A stretch of DNA of 64,000 nt, taken from the NCBI GenBank assembly GCA_949286725.1, contig CASECZ010000001.1, forward strand, positions 1 through 64,000. The letters run 5' to 3'. This document shows positions 34,802 to 43,749 of this stretch, piece by piece. The notes beneath the pieces were generated by a model that saw nothing but the letters and a program-made list of their open reading frames with translations, was not told where the DNA came from and ran no database searches. Source of the stretch: an uncultured Clostridia bacterium. GTDB lineage: Bacteria; Bacillota; Clostridia; Christensenellales; CAG-917. Made by a program: the position numbers and the translations under genes. Numbering within the stretch: the first letter of the stretch is position 1; each line of letters starts with the position of its first letter.

Positions 34802-35668
34802 TTATTCCTGCTGCCCGAAGGTAGCAAAAGCCGTACAGCCTTGCGGCAGAACCAGCCCTTCGTCCGTCGGCAGGCCGATTTCGTCCGCGTCGATTTCGGC
34901 GTCTTTCGGAAGATACAACCGGAGTATGTTTTCCATAACCGTTGGTTGCAATCCCGTCGTGTAGGAGTTCAGGCAAACGAAAAGCGGATTGTCGGAAAGC
35001 AGTTTCGCAACAAGTTCCACAAGTTCGCAAATGCCCTCTTCGATTTTCCATTTTTCGCCGTTCGGACCTCTGCCGAAACTGGGCGGGTCGAGTATGACGG
35101 CGTCATATTTTTTGCCGCGTTTGAGTTCCCTGCGTGAGAACTTGAAACAGTCGTCGACGATATAACGCATACGCGTGTTGTCCAGACCGCTCAAACGCAG
35201 GTTTTCACCCGCGCGCTCCACCATCGCTTTGGCTCCGTCGACGTGGCATACGCGCGCGCCCGCACTCACGCAAGCAACGGATGCGGCGCCCGTATAGCCG
35301 AAGAGGTTGAGCACTTCGATTTCCCTGCCCGCACCCGATATGAGTTTTATCATTCTGTCCCAGTTCACGGCTTGTTCGGGAAAAAGCCCCGTATGTTTGA
35401 AGCCCATAAGTTTGAGACTGAAACGCAGGTTGCGCCAACCCACCGTGAACTCTTCGGGAACGGGGTGAAAGTACTGCCATTTCCCGCCGCCCGTGGAACT
35501 GCGCTCGTAGACGGCGTCCAGCCCTTTCGCGTTGCGAAGAGACACGGAAGCGTGCCAGATGACCTGCGGATCGGGACGGAGTAAAGTGTATTTGCCCCAC
35601 TTCTCCAATTTTTCGCCGTCACCCGTGGCGAGCACTCGGTATTCCGTCCAGTCGGGAGCTATTTTCAT
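34802..35668 (-). CDS. class I SAM-dependent rRNA methyltransferase (RlmI/RlmK-like)
   Basis: 288 residues. SAM-binding motif VLNLFGYTGAASVACVSAG near 135-153, then CHVDGAK and the catalytic-region motif VILDPPSFGRGPNG near 217. The DPPSF form and the pattern match RlmI/RlmK m5C or m7G enzymes of 23S rRNA, but the PUA domain of RlmI is missing. Position in the ileS operon next to rluA supports an rRNA-modification role. Confidence 0.88.
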   Translation of the reverse strand: MKIAPDWTEYRVLATGDGEKLEKWGKYTLLRPDPQVIWHASVSLRNAKGLDAVYERSSTGGGKWQYFHPVPEEFTVGWRNLRFSLKLMGFKHTGLFPEQAVNWDRMIKLISGAGREIEVLNLFGYTGAASVACVSAGARVCHVDGAKAMVERAGENLRLSGLDNTRMRYIVDDCFKFSRRELKRGKKYDAVILDPPSFGRGPNGEKWKIEEGICELVELVAKLLSDNPLFVCLNSYTTGLQPTVMENILRLYLPKDAEIDADEIGLPTDEGLVLPQGCTAFATFGQQE

Positions 35669-35701
35669 ACTTCCTCCGCGTCGGCGTCAACGCGCCTTCC
35701 G

Positions 35702-38700
35702 TCAGATTTTCTTGACGGAGATGGTGACTTTGTCGCCGTTGATATCCCAGTCTTTGACGTAGCCGTCGAGCGCGTCGCTTTCGGCGTCGCAGAGGACGTC
35801 GGCTTTGTAACTGCCCTTTTCGAACACTTTGAGCGCGGTTCCTTCCGCCTTGTACGCAACGCAGATGTGGTCGGTCACTTCAAAGCCCGCTTCCTTTCTC
35901 ATCGTCTGGATTTTGCTGACGATTTCACGCTCCGCGCCCTCGCAAATGAGTTCGGCGTCGAGTGCGGTGTCCAGCACGACCGTCGTTTCGCCGTCGCTTT
36001 CGGAAGAGAAACCTTCCTTGTTCTTGACGGAGATGAGCAGGTCGTCTTCGGCAAGGAAGACGTCTTTGCCGTCGATTTGCGTCTTATACGTGCCGCCGCT
36101 CTTGACGGTTGCGGCGATTTCGTCGGGCTTTTCGGCAAGCAGATTTCTGATTTTGCCGAGCAACGCACCGTATTTGGGTCCCAGCGTTTTGAGCTGGGGT
36201 TTGAGTTCGTAACTTATATATTTCGCACTGTCCGCCGAAATGTCGACTTCTTTGACGTTGAGTTCGTCCTCGATGAGGGCTTTGAGTTCGGGCGAAAGTT
36301 CCTTCTTGCCGTTGTAGATAAGGCGGCGCAGAGGCTGGCGGTTCTTTATGTTGGCTTTGTTACGCGCCGCTCTGCCGAGCACGACGGTTTTGAGCACGTC
36401 GTTCATACCGCTTTCGAGTTCGGGGTCAATCCTGCTCTCGTCCGCCACGGGGAAGTCGCAAAGATGTACGCTTTCGGGCGCCTCGGGGAAGAAGTTGACG
36501 ACGAGGTTGCGATAGATGTTTTCCGCCATAAACGGCACGTAAGGCGCGATGACTTTGGAGAGCGTGGACAGCACAGTGTACAGAGTGACGTATGCCGCCT
36601 CCTTGTTCTCGTTCATGCCGCTGCCCCAGAAGCGTTCGCGGCAACGACGCACGTACCAGTTGGACAGATTGTCGACGAATTCGCCTATCGCACGCGACGT
36701 TTCGGTGATTTTGTATTCGTTCAGACCCTCGTCGACATATTTGATGAGAGAGTTGAGCCCGCTCAGTATCCACTTGTCCATCACGGTGAGTTTGCAGTCT
36801 TCGAGTTTGTGTTCCGCAGGATTGAATCCGTCGATTTCGGCGTACAGCACGAAGAATGCGTAGGTGTTCCACAGCGTGCCCATGAACTTGCGTTGCGCCT
36901 CGCTGACGTTTTCCGCCGAGAAACGCGAAGGCAGCCACGGCGCCGACGAGGTGTAGAAATACCATCTCGTTGCGTCTGCACCCTGTTTGTCCAGTACGGT
37001 GAACGGCTCGACGACGTTGCCCTTGTGTTTGCTCATCTTGATACCGTCCTTGTCGTTGACGTGTCCGAGAACGATACAGTTGCGGAAAGGCGACTTGCCG
37101 AACAGCGTCGTGGATACGGCAAGCAAGGTATAGAACCAGCCGCGCGTCTGATCGACGGCTTCGGAAATGAAGTCCGCGGGGAAGGTGCTTTCGAAGACGT
37201 CCTTGTTTTCAAAGGGATAATGCCACTGCGCGAACGGCATAGAGCCGCTGTCGTACCAACAGTCGAGCACTTCGGGGGTTCTTATCATTTCGCCGCCGCA
37301 TTCGCACTTCCACTTTACGGCGTCGATGTACGGACGGTGCAACTCGATATCCTCTTTCAGACCGCCGAGCTTACGCAGTTCTTCGCGCGAGCCGACGACG
37401 TGCACTTTGCCGCACTTGTTGCACACCCAGATGGGCAACGGAGTGCCCCAGTATCTTTCGCGGGAAATACCCCAGTCTATGACGTTTTCGAGGAAGTTGC
37501 CCATTCTGCCCGTCCCGATTGTGGGAGGCATCCAGTTGACGGACGCGTTGGAGGCGAGCAACTGCTCTTTCACCGCCGTGACCTTGATGAACCACGAACT
37601 TCTCGCATAGTAAAGCAACGGCGTGTCGCAACGCCAGCAGAAAGGATAACTGTGCGTGAACATGAGTTCGCGGAAGAGTTTTCCTTCGTTGCGCAGTTTT
37701 TCGATGATGACTTTGTCGGCGTCCTTTGCGAACATGCCGACGAGGTCGTACGCGCCTTCGACGAAACGGCCGCGGCTGTCCACCATCTGCACGAAAGGCA
37801 GATTGTAGCGTTTGCCGACGTTGCTGTCGTCCTCGCCGAACGCGGGGGCGATATGCACGACGCCCGTGCCGTCGGTCAGCGTGACGTAACCGTCGCAGGT
37901 GACGTAATACGCCTTTTCCTTCGCGCCGGTATCGTAGTCGAACAGAGGTTCGTATTCGGTGTATTCGTAATCCTTGCCCTTGCGGACGGAAAGCACTTCG
38001 GGCTTTTCGTCGCCGAAAACGCTTCCGATGAGGGCTTCGGCCATAATGTAATGCTCGTCGCCGACTTTGATTTCGGCGTAGTCCTCTTTGGGATTGACGC
38101 ACAGCGCAACGTTGCTGGGGAGCGTCCACGGCGTCGTCGTCCAGGCAAGGAAATAAGTGTTTTCTCTGCCCTTGACGGCAAATTTCACGAACACGGATTT
38201 CTCTTCGACGTCCTTATATCCCTGCGCCACCTCGTGCGAGGAAAGCGCCGTCCCGCAACGGGGGCAGTAAGGAACGATTTTATATCCCTTGTACAGCAGC
38301 CCTTTGTCGGCAATCTGTTTGAGCGACCACCAGACGGACTCGATGTAGTTGTCGTCGTAGGTGATGTAGGGGTTTTTCATATCCGCCCAGTAGCCGATAC
38401 GGTCGGACATGACTTCCCATTCGTGTTTGTATTTCCAGACGGACTCCTTGCACTTCTTGATGAAGGGCTCGATGCCGTACTTCTCGATTTCCTGTTTGCC
38501 GTCTATGCCGAGCTGTTTTTCCACTTCGAGTTCGACGGGAAGGCCGTGAGTATCCCAGCCCGCCTTTCTGCGGACGTAGTACCCTTTCATCGTCTTGTAA
38601 CGCGGAATGATATCTTTCATGACACGCGTCAGAATGTGACCGATATGCGGTTTTCCGTTCGCGGTGGGAGGACCGTCGTAAAAATTGAAACTTTCGTGTC

Positions 38701-38809
38701 CTTTGTTCTTGTCCACGCTCTTTTCGAAGATTTCGTTCTCCTTCCAGAAAGCGAGGACCTCTTTTTCACGTTCTACGAAATTGAGATTTGTGTCAACGGG
38801 TTTGTACAT
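35702..38809 (-). CDS. ileS: isoleucyl-tRNA synthetase, type 2
   Basis: 1035 residues from ATG 38809 (MYKPVDTNLN); an in-frame ATG at 38905 precedes the promoter. It charges tRNA-Ile and edits valine. GPPTANGKPHIGH (HIGH 55-58), KMSKHKGN near 591, editing domain between. At over 1000 residues with an extended C-terminus it fits the eukaryote-like IleS2 class, which is known for mupirocin tolerance, rather than the roughly 920-residue IleS1. It heads an operon with the methyltransferase, rluA, acyl-CoA ligase and isomerase genes. No T-box leader is present. Confidence 0.96.
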   Translation of the reverse strand: MYKPVDTNLNFVEREKEVLAFWKENEIFEKSVDKNKGHESFNFYDGPPTANGKPHIGHILTRVMKDIIPRYKTMKGYYVRRKAGWDTHGLPVELEVEKQLGIDGKQEIEKYGIEPFIKKCKESVWKYKHEWEVMSDRIGYWADMKNPYITYDDNYIESVWWSLKQIADKGLLYKGYKIVPYCPRCGTALSSHEVAQGYKDVEEKSVFVKFAVKGRENTYFLAWTTTPWTLPSNVALCVNPKEDYAEIKVGDEHYIMAEALIGSVFGDEKPEVLSVRKGKDYEYTEYEPLFDYDTGAKEKAYYVTCDGYVTLTDGTGVVHIAPAFGEDDSNVGKRYNLPFVQMVDSRGRFVEGAYDLVGMFAKDADKVIIEKLRNEGKLFRELMFTHSYPFCWRCDTPLLYYARSSWFIKVTAVKEQLLASNASVNWMPPTIGTGRMGNFLENVIDWGISRERYWGTPLPIWVCNKCGKVHVVGSREELRKLGGLKEDIELHRPYIDAVKWKCECGGEMIRTPEVLDCWYDSGSMPFAQWHYPFENKDVFESTFPADFISEAVDQTRGWFYTLLAVSTTLFGKSPFRNCIVLGHVNDKDGIKMSKHKGNVVEPFTVLDKQGADATRWYFYTSSAPWLPSRFSAENVSEAQRKFMGTLWNTYAFFVLYAEIDGFNPAEHKLEDCKLTVMDKWILSGLNSLIKYVDEGLNEYKITETSRAIGEFVDNLSNWYVRRCRERFWGSGMNENKEAAYVTLYTVLSTLSKVIAPYVPFMAENIYRNLVVNFFPEAPESVHLCDFPVADESRIDPELESGMNDVLKTVVLGRAARNKANIKNRQPLRRLIYNGKKELSPELKALIEDELNVKEVDISADSAKYISYELKPQLKTLGPKYGALLGKIRNLLAEKPDEIAATVKSGGTYKTQIDGKDVFLAEDDLLISVKNKEGFSSESDGETTVVLDTALDAELICEGAEREIVSKIQTMRKEAGFEVTDHICVAYKAEGTALKVFEKGSYKADVLCDAESDALDGYVKDWDINGDKVTISVKKI

Positions 38810-38840
38810 ATTTGCCTTCTTATATAACAAAATTACAAAG

Positions 38841-38869
38841 ATTATAAAATACCTGCGCAAAAAAGGCAA
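38841..38869 (-). promoter_or_regulatory. ileS promoter
   Basis: TTGCCT (38864-38869), 17-bp spacer, TATAAT (38841-38846), minus strand. The leader would be only about 25 bases long. Confidence 0.75.
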
Positions 38870-38941
38870 CCGAATTGCGACAAAAAGCCATAATTCCGCG
38901 CGCACGCCGAAAGTACAATCGACGATGATTCCGTCAATCGG

Positions 38942-38969
38942 TTGACAAATCGCGCACTTGTGATAGAAT
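38942..38969 (+). promoter_or_regulatory. tRNA-Gly promoter
   Basis: TTGACA (38942-38947), 16-bp spacer, TAGAAT (38964-38969) preceded by TGA, an extended -10. Confidence 0.75.
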
Positions 38970-38980
38970 TATTTGCGTCT

Positions 38981-39054
38981 GCGGGCGTAGTTTAGTGGCA
39001 AAACAGCAGCTTCCCAAGCTGCGGTTGTGAGTTCGATTCTCATCGCCCGCTCCA
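38981..39054 (+). tRNA. tRNA-Gly (anticodon CCC)
   Basis: 74 nt with encoded CCA. Acceptor GCGGGCG pairs with CGCCCGC; anticodon loop TTCCCAA; T arm with GTTCGATTC. It reads GGG codons. Confidence 0.96.
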
Positions 39055-39076
39055 AAAGCGCGTTTGCGCTTTTTTC
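39054..39076 (+). terminator. tRNA-Gly terminator
   Basis: AAAAGCGC-GTTT-GCGCTTTTTT directly after the CCA end. Confidence 0.85.
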
Positions 39077-39106
39077 TTTTATGGATTTTCCCCGCCGCTC
39101 ATTTTC

Positions 39107-39135
39107 TTGACACCTGCACGCTTATATACTATTTT
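39107..39135 (+). promoter_or_regulatory. promoter of the ABC exporter operon, leaderless geometry
   Basis: TTGACA (39107-39112), 17-bp spacer, TATTTT (39130-39135), then exactly six bases to ATG 39142. The start site should coincide with the A of ATG. Confidence 0.65.
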
Positions 39136-39141
39136 AGTCGT

Positions 39142-40068
39142 ATGGAAACGCTTACTCCCATAATTTCAACCCAAGGGTTGACAAAGACCTATTCCGGCGT
39201 CGAGAGAGTCAGCGACGTTTCGCTCAACATTTACAAGGGCGAGATATACGGACTTATCGGCAAAAACGGTGCGGGCAAAACCACTCTGTTGCGCCTCATA
39301 CTCGGCGTGGCGGCGCCCACACGCGGCTCCGTTGCGATAAACGGCAACGGCTCCGCCTCCGCTCTCGCCGAAGGCAGACGCAAAATAGGCGCACTCATCG
39401 AACAACCTGCGTACTATCGCACCCTCAACGGTTTCCGGAACCTCAAAGCATACGCCCTCGCGCTCGGGTGCTACGACGCACAGAAAGTAAAAGACCTCCT
39501 GCTTTTCGTGGGACTGGAACCCAACGACAAGAAACCCGTCAAAAACTACTCTCTCGGCATGCGTCAGCGTCTGTCCATAGCCATGGCTCTGCTCAACGAC
39601 CCCGAAGTGCTCATTCTCGACGAGCCTCTCAACGGTCTGGACCCCACGGGCATCATACAGATGCGTGAACAGATACGCTTCCTCAACGAGAAAAAAGGCG
39701 TCACGGTCATCATATCGTCGCACCTGCTCGGGGAACTCGGCAAAGTCGCCACGGCTTACGGCATCATGCGCGAAGGCAAAATGGTCAAGGAAGTGCGCGG
39801 AGAAGAACTCGCGTCGCTCTCCCGTCCTCACATTCGCGCGGTCGTCACCGACCTGCCCCGCGCGACACAGTTGCTCGCCGCGAAATTCGCCCCCGAGGAC
39901 TACTCAATTCGTCCCGATGGCGCAATCGAAATCTACCGCAACACCGACGACCTGGTCGGCGCAACGGAAATCTTCGTTTCGGCGGGCATTCCCGTGTTGC
40001 AGTTGTCCGTAGGACAAAACGACACCGAAGAGGCGTTCGTCGCACTAATGCAGGAGGAAAGAAAATGA
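39142..40068 (+). CDS. ABC transporter ATP-binding protein
   Basis: 308 residues from ATG 39142; an upstream ATG at 39064 lies inside the tRNA terminator. Walker A GKNGAGKTT near 45, signature YSLGMRQRL near 137, Walker B VLILDEPLNGLDP near 155 and the switch His in ISSHLL. The C-terminal 80 residues are the extension seen in bacitracin/lantibiotic-type exporters (BcrA-like). It overlaps the permease by ATGA. No Shine-Dalgarno is visible. The substrate is unknown; antimicrobial peptide export or immunity is a guess from family. Confidence 0.93.
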   Translation: METLTPIISTQGLTKTYSGVERVSDVSLNIYKGEIYGLIGKNGAGKTTLLRLILGVAAPTRGSVAINGNGSASALAEGRRKIGALIEQPAYYRTLNGFRNLKAYALALGCYDAQKVKDLLLFVGLEPNDKKPVKNYSLGMRQRLSIAMALLNDPEVLILDEPLNGLDPTGIIQMREQIRFLNEKKGVTVIISSHLLGELGKVATAYGIMREGKMVKEVRGEELASLSRPHIRAVVTDLPRATQLLAAKFAPEDYSIRPDGAIEIYRNTDDLVGATEIFVSAGIPVLQLSVGQNDTEEAFVALMQEERK

Positions 40069-40913
40069 AAGCGTTGAAAAACTTTTTCGCTTGCGTAGCC
40101 GCCGATTTCTACAAACTCCTCCACATGAAAAGCCTGTATATCGGTCTGGCTGTGATGGCGTTTCTGACCCTCATCGTTGCCCTTGCAACCAACGCCGCAA
40201 CGGACTTTATCCTCAACGCCACGGGCGACCTCGCACCGAGCGAAGGACTGAACGTCACGGAAATAAACTATTCCAGCGCGTTCACCGTCATATCGAGTTC
40301 TCCTTCCGCCGCAGGTGTTTACTATCTCGTCCCCATCATCGTCGCCCTGTTCATAGGCATGGAGTTCTCGGGAGGCACGATGCGCCTCATCGCGGGACAC
40401 GGAGTGTCGCGCACCGAAATCTATTTCGCCAAATGGCTGACCGCCGTCGCCGTCACCCTGTTTTATGTGTGCCTCTCCTTCCTGTTCGGAACGATTGCCG
40501 CCGCGGCTTTGGGAGGCGACGCAGGTTTCTTCAACCACTATGGCAACAAGATTGCGGCATCCTTCGGCACCAACCTGATGCTTGCCCTCTGCATGGCGTC
40601 CATCTTCACGGCGATATCCTTCTTCATCCGTTCCAAGGCGGGAAGCGTCGCGATACTGCTTGTCATGAACATCGTTCTCGGCAGCATACTCACGACGATA
40701 ATCCAGCTCGCGCTCGGCATGATGACTTCGCCCGTCACCCCCGCAAACTACTCCTATATGTTCCTCAACCCCTACTTCAACATGAGTGCCCTCGCAAATG
40801 CGGCAGGCATCTCTTCCAAGGAACTCGCACTTGCGCTCGGAGGCTCCGCGATGTGGACCGTCCTGTTCTCCGCGGGCGGTTGGCTCTCCTTCGTCAAGAC
40901 CGACATCAAATAG
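40065..40913 (+). CDS. ABC-2 family permease
   Basis: 282 residues with about six TM helices (near 23-45, 88-108, 125-150, 165-185, 196-222 and 255-275) and a large loop after the first, the ABC-2 pattern. It pairs with the upstream ATPase through a four-base overlap and would export the same unknown substrate. GGTMRLIAGHGVSRTEIYFAKW matches the family's typical cytoplasmic stretch, written here only as a recognisable segment start (GGTMR). A terminator follows at 40958. Confidence 0.9.
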   Translation: MKALKNFFACVAADFYKLLHMKSLYIGLAVMAFLTLIVALATNAATDFILNATGDLAPSEGLNVTEINYSSAFTVISSSPSAAGVYYLVPIIVALFIGMEFSGGTMRLIAGHGVSRTEIYFAKWLTAVAVTLFYVCLSFLFGTIAAAALGGDAGFFNHYGNKIAASFGTNLMLALCMASIFTAISFFIRSKAGSVAILLVMNIVLGSILTTIIQLALGMMTSPVTPANYSYMFLNPYFNMSALANAAGISSKELALALGGSAMWTVLFSAGGWLSFVKTDIK

Positions 40914-40957
40914 CGTATTAAAGACGACATCGTTCGGAACAAACACTTAAAACCACG

Positions 40958-40984
40958 AAAACCGCGCAATAAAGCGCGGTTTTT
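40958..40984 (+). terminator. ABC operon terminator
   Basis: AACCGCGC and GCGCGGTT with an AATAAA loop, then TTT. Confidence 0.85.
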
Positions 40985-41170
40985 GCATTCAATGCCCTTT
41001 CAAAACTTCCGTCGCAACACAAGAGTTTTGTTCTGTCCGCATGGCAAATTACCTCTTCGACAGACGCGCAAACGGTATTGTGCGCGACAACGGAAAGCCG
41101 CGCAAAACCCTTTTCAACGAGGCGGAAATCTTGCCTAAAAGTTGCATTTTCCTAAAAAGAGAAAGTGCAT
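40985..41170. other. intergenic stretch without a convincing gene
   Basis: Between the ABC terminator and the SRP RNA terminator. It contains only a 43-codon plus-strand ORF (41041-41172) without a ribosome-binding site or promoter. Confidence 0.5.
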
Positions 41171-41208
41171 AAAAAAACGGAACGCCGCATTTCGACGACG
41201 TTCCGTTT
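41171..41208 (-). terminator. SRP RNA terminator
   Basis: On the minus strand AACGGAACG pairs with CGTTCCGTT, followed by TTTTT. Confidence 0.85.
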
Positions 41209-41250
41209 GCTACGCACCGACTCCGACAGTTCAAACCGAAGCGGAAACCG

Positions 41251-41474
41251 TATAGGTGGCTCCTTCAAAGTTACCCCGTGGCACACGGCAACGCCTGCTT
41301 AGTGCTGCTGCGGTCAAGCCCTGACACGGTTCACAGTATGCAGTTGCACGGGACCTTGCTATCAACGCTCCTTGTACGGCGCGGCCTTCCATAAGAAAAG
41401 CCTCGGACGGCGTTCGACACTGCTATGGCGGATTGCAGTTTACAGGGCACCGCCGGCTCCCCGTCTAGCGTAGC
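41251..41474 (-). ncRNA. ffs: signal recognition particle RNA, large (Alu-containing) type
   Basis: About 220 nt. The 5' part has the Alu-like start GGGGAGCCGGCGGTGCCCTG and GCAATCCGCCATAGCAG. The S domain shows GTGAACC, GTCAGG on the ascending strand, AGCAGC on the descending strand, and GTGCCACGGGGTAAC closing the helix. Ffh binds the GTCAGG/AGCAGC internal loops. The 3' GAAGGAGCC pairs with GGCTTTTC of the 5' half. Ends are approximate (plus or minus 10). The apical loop differs from the usual GGAA type. ffh and ftsY are also in this window. Confidence 0.88.
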
Positions 41475-41480
41475 CTTTGT

Positions 41481-41509
41481 AGTATAACACCCCGCAGTCG
41501 TTTTGGCAA
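41481..41509 (-). promoter_or_regulatory. SRP RNA promoter
   Basis: TTGCCA (41504-41509), 17-bp spacer, TATACT (41481-41486), minus strand; the start falls near 41474. Confidence 0.8.
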
Positions 41510-41666
41510 GAAAAATCGCAAGCCTGCGTCAGGCGCGCTTTTTTCGCTCGCGTCAGGGGTGCTCGGATGCGACGGTCGAAAATCTCCCGTGCGACGCTCT
41601 CGGAAACTTCTCCGACGAAATGCGCCTTTATTTTACATTTTTATAATTCTGTTTACTTCTTTACTA

Positions 41667-41695
41667 TTGATTTAGCAATACACGAGTGTTAAAAT
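41667..41695 (+). promoter_or_regulatory. pyridoxal kinase promoter, leaderless geometry
   Basis: TTGATT (41667-41672), 17-bp spacer, TAAAAT (41690-41695), then exactly six bases to ATG 41702. No Shine-Dalgarno is possible in that space. Confidence 0.7.
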
Positions 41696-41701
41696 ATAAC
41701 T

Positions 41702-42529
41702 ATGAATAAACGTATTCTTACCATTCAGGATTATTCTTCCGTCGGCCGCTGTTCTCTGACTGCGGCATTGCCCATTCTGTGCGCGTGCGGTCACGACGCG
41801 GTGGGATTGCCCACGGCTCTGCTCTCCACGCAAACCTACGGCATAGAAGGCTATACCTTTACCGACCTCTACCCGAATATGCTCCCCTCTTACGAGCATT
41901 GGAAGAAACTCGGCATAAACTTCGACTGTCTGTACACGGGCTTTTTGGGTTCTATGGAGACCCTTGCCGCAACAACCGAGATTGCCGTCGACCTCAAAAA
42001 GAAAGGTGCGCTGATAGCCGTCGACCCCGCCATGGCGGAAAACGGCAAACTTTACGCCATTTTCGACGACAAATACCGCGACGGAATGTTCGAGCTATGC
42101 CGTATGGCGGACATAGTAATGCCCAACTTCACGGAAGGTCGCATGCTCGCGGGGCTAAAAATGTACCTCGAACCGAACGAGCCCAACGCGCGTATGATAC
42201 TGAAAATTCTGCATCACAACGGTTTCAATCGCGTGTTACTTTCGGGCATTCATACCGATGACGGCAGACAAGGCACGGCGACGCTCGACAACGGTGTAAT
42301 TACCTTGCAGATGAACACAAATTTCAACGAATACATTCACGGCGCGGGCGACTGCCTGTCCTCTGCTTTCATAGGAAAACTGCTTGCAGGCGTGCCTGTG
42401 AACAAAGCGGCGCAGACAGCAGTCGATTTCTGCAAGTCCTGCATAGAAATTTCGCTCAAAGAAAAGGTGGATTTGCGCTTCGGCTTGTTAATCGAACGCG
42501 TTTTGCCGATGCTGATAAATCGCCCGTAA
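41702..42529 (+). CDS. pyridoxal/pyridoxamine kinase (PdxK/PdxY family)
   Basis: 275 residues, ribokinase-like. It phosphorylates B6 vitamers to make pyridoxal phosphate. IQDYSSVGRCSLTAALP at the start binds the vitamer; VDPAMAENGKLY, IVMPNFTEGRMLAG and the anion-hole motif HGAGDCLSSAF with the catalytic Asp near 217. It looks monocistronic and probably leaderless. A C10 tract follows the stop and then a terminator. Confidence 0.92.
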   Translation: MNKRILTIQDYSSVGRCSLTAALPILCACGHDAVGLPTALLSTQTYGIEGYTFTDLYPNMLPSYEHWKKLGINFDCLYTGFLGSMETLAATTEIAVDLKKKGALIAVDPAMAENGKLYAIFDDKYRDGMFELCRMADIVMPNFTEGRMLAGLKMYLEPNEPNARMILKILHHNGFNRVLLSGIHTDDGRQGTATLDNGVITLQMNTNFNEYIHGAGDCLSSAFIGKLLAGVPVNKAAQTAVDFCKSCIEISLKEKVDLRFGLLIERVLPMLINRP

Positions 42530-42561
42530 TTGCTCCCCCCCCCCGACTTCGCATCAAGTTA

Positions 42562-42590
42562 AAAACCGCTTGCAAATAAGCGGTTTTCTT
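42562..42590 (+). terminator. pyridoxal kinase terminator
   Basis: AAAACCGCTT and AAGCGGTTTT with a GCAAAT loop, then CTT. Confidence 0.8.
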
Positions 42591-42645
42591 AATTCTAACG
42601 CACTTTTCGCGTCGTTGACGGATTGCTGCTCGCAACCTGTATCCG

Positions 42646-43677
42646 TCAGGGTTTTATTGCCGTTTTGATTACACCGTCACGCCTGTTTTCGAACAGGTCG
42701 AATGCCTTTTCGACGTCTTTCAGGGGAAAACGGTGTGTTATAAGAGGCGTTGTATCAACTTTGCCGTCTTTTATCAGCTGCAATATCTCGTCGAGATGAC
42801 AACCGTCTACGCCGCCCGTCTTGAAAGTCAGGTTTTTGCCGTACATTTCGGGCAAAGGCAATATCTGCGGCTTGTCGTAAAGCGCGACCACAGTCACAAT
42901 GCCGTTGGGACGCGCACATTGCCACGCGGTGCGGAAACTGTCCTCTCCTCCCGCGACTTCGATAACGGCGTCAGCACCATTTCGCTCCGTCGCGGTGCAA
43001 ACGGCGACAACCTTGTCGGGAGTCACGGCGCACACATCGGGATATCTTTGTTTGACGAAAGCCAGTCTGTCTGCGTCCTTTTCGCAGACTATCACGCGCG
43101 CGGGATTGCGCGCAAGCACGCATTCCAACGTGCATATGCCCGTGGGGCCTGCCCCCAACACAAGCACGGTGTCGTCGGGCGCGATTTCGGATATGTCGGC
43201 AGCCCAATAACCCGTCGAAAGAATGTCCCCCACGAACAGAGCCTGTTCGTCGCTCACTCCGTCGGGAATTCTGTCAAGTCCGCAGTCGGCGTGCGGCACG
43301 CGCACGTATTCGGCAAGCATTCCGTCCATGCGACATCCCAGAGCCCATCCGCCGTCGGGGTCCGTGCAGTTGTTGACGTAACCGTGCTTGCAGAAGAAAC
43401 ACTCCCCGCAAAACGTCTCGACGTTGACTGTTACGCGGTCGCCCGGCGCGACGTTCTTTACCGCGCTCCCCACTGCCTCGACAACGCCCACCGCTTCGTG
43501 ACCTACCGTAATGCCTTTGACGGCACGCGGCACCGAACCGTGTTTGATATGGACGTCGCTTGTGCAGATACTCGCAAGCGTAATCCTGACCACGGCGTCG
43601 CGCGGGTCGATTATCGCGGGTACGGGCTTTTCGACGAGCCCGAAACGTCCTTTGTCGATGTAGGTGAATGCAAGCAT
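42646..43677 (-). CDS. zinc-dependent alcohol dehydrogenase (MDR family)
   Basis: 343 residues from ATG 43677 behind GGGAGCG. Catalytic zinc ligands: Cys in ICTSDVH (near 39) and GHEAVG (near 61); structural zinc cysteines in CGECFFCKHGYVNNC (near 90-104); Rossmann motif VLGAGPTG near 168. It oxidises a secondary or primary alcohol or sugar alcohol with NAD(P)+. The threonine-dehydrogenase/sorbitol-dehydrogenase branch is likely; the substrate is not evident. It lies downstream of the EF-G-like gene with 72 bases between. Confidence 0.9.
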   Translation of the reverse strand: MLAFTYIDKGRFGLVEKPVPAIIDPRDAVVRITLASICTSDVHIKHGSVPRAVKGITVGHEAVGVVEAVGSAVKNVAPGDRVTVNVETFCGECFFCKHGYVNNCTDPDGGWALGCRMDGMLAEYVRVPHADCGLDRIPDGVSDEQALFVGDILSTGYWAADISEIAPDDTVLVLGAGPTGICTLECVLARNPARVIVCEKDADRLAFVKQRYPDVCAVTPDKVVAVCTATERNGADAVIEVAGGEDSFRTAWQCARPNGIVTVVALYDKPQILPLPEMYGKNLTFKTGGVDGCHLDEILQLIKDGKVDTTPLITHRFPLKDVEKAFDLFENRRDGVIKTAIKP

Positions 43678-43749
43678 AATACGCTCCCGTCCGTCGCCGC
43701 AAGCGGCGAAAGGCATAAACAAAACCCGCGACTTGCGCGGGTTTCGGTG

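Noticed and set aside
38810..38980. Possible T-box before ileS
   Set aside because: No AGGGTGG-type T-box motif or specifier stem is seen, and tRNA-Gly with its own promoter occupies the space.
41041..41172. 43-codon plus-strand ORF
   Set aside because: Reading frame looks natural, but there is no Shine-Dalgarno or promoter and it runs to the SRP terminator.
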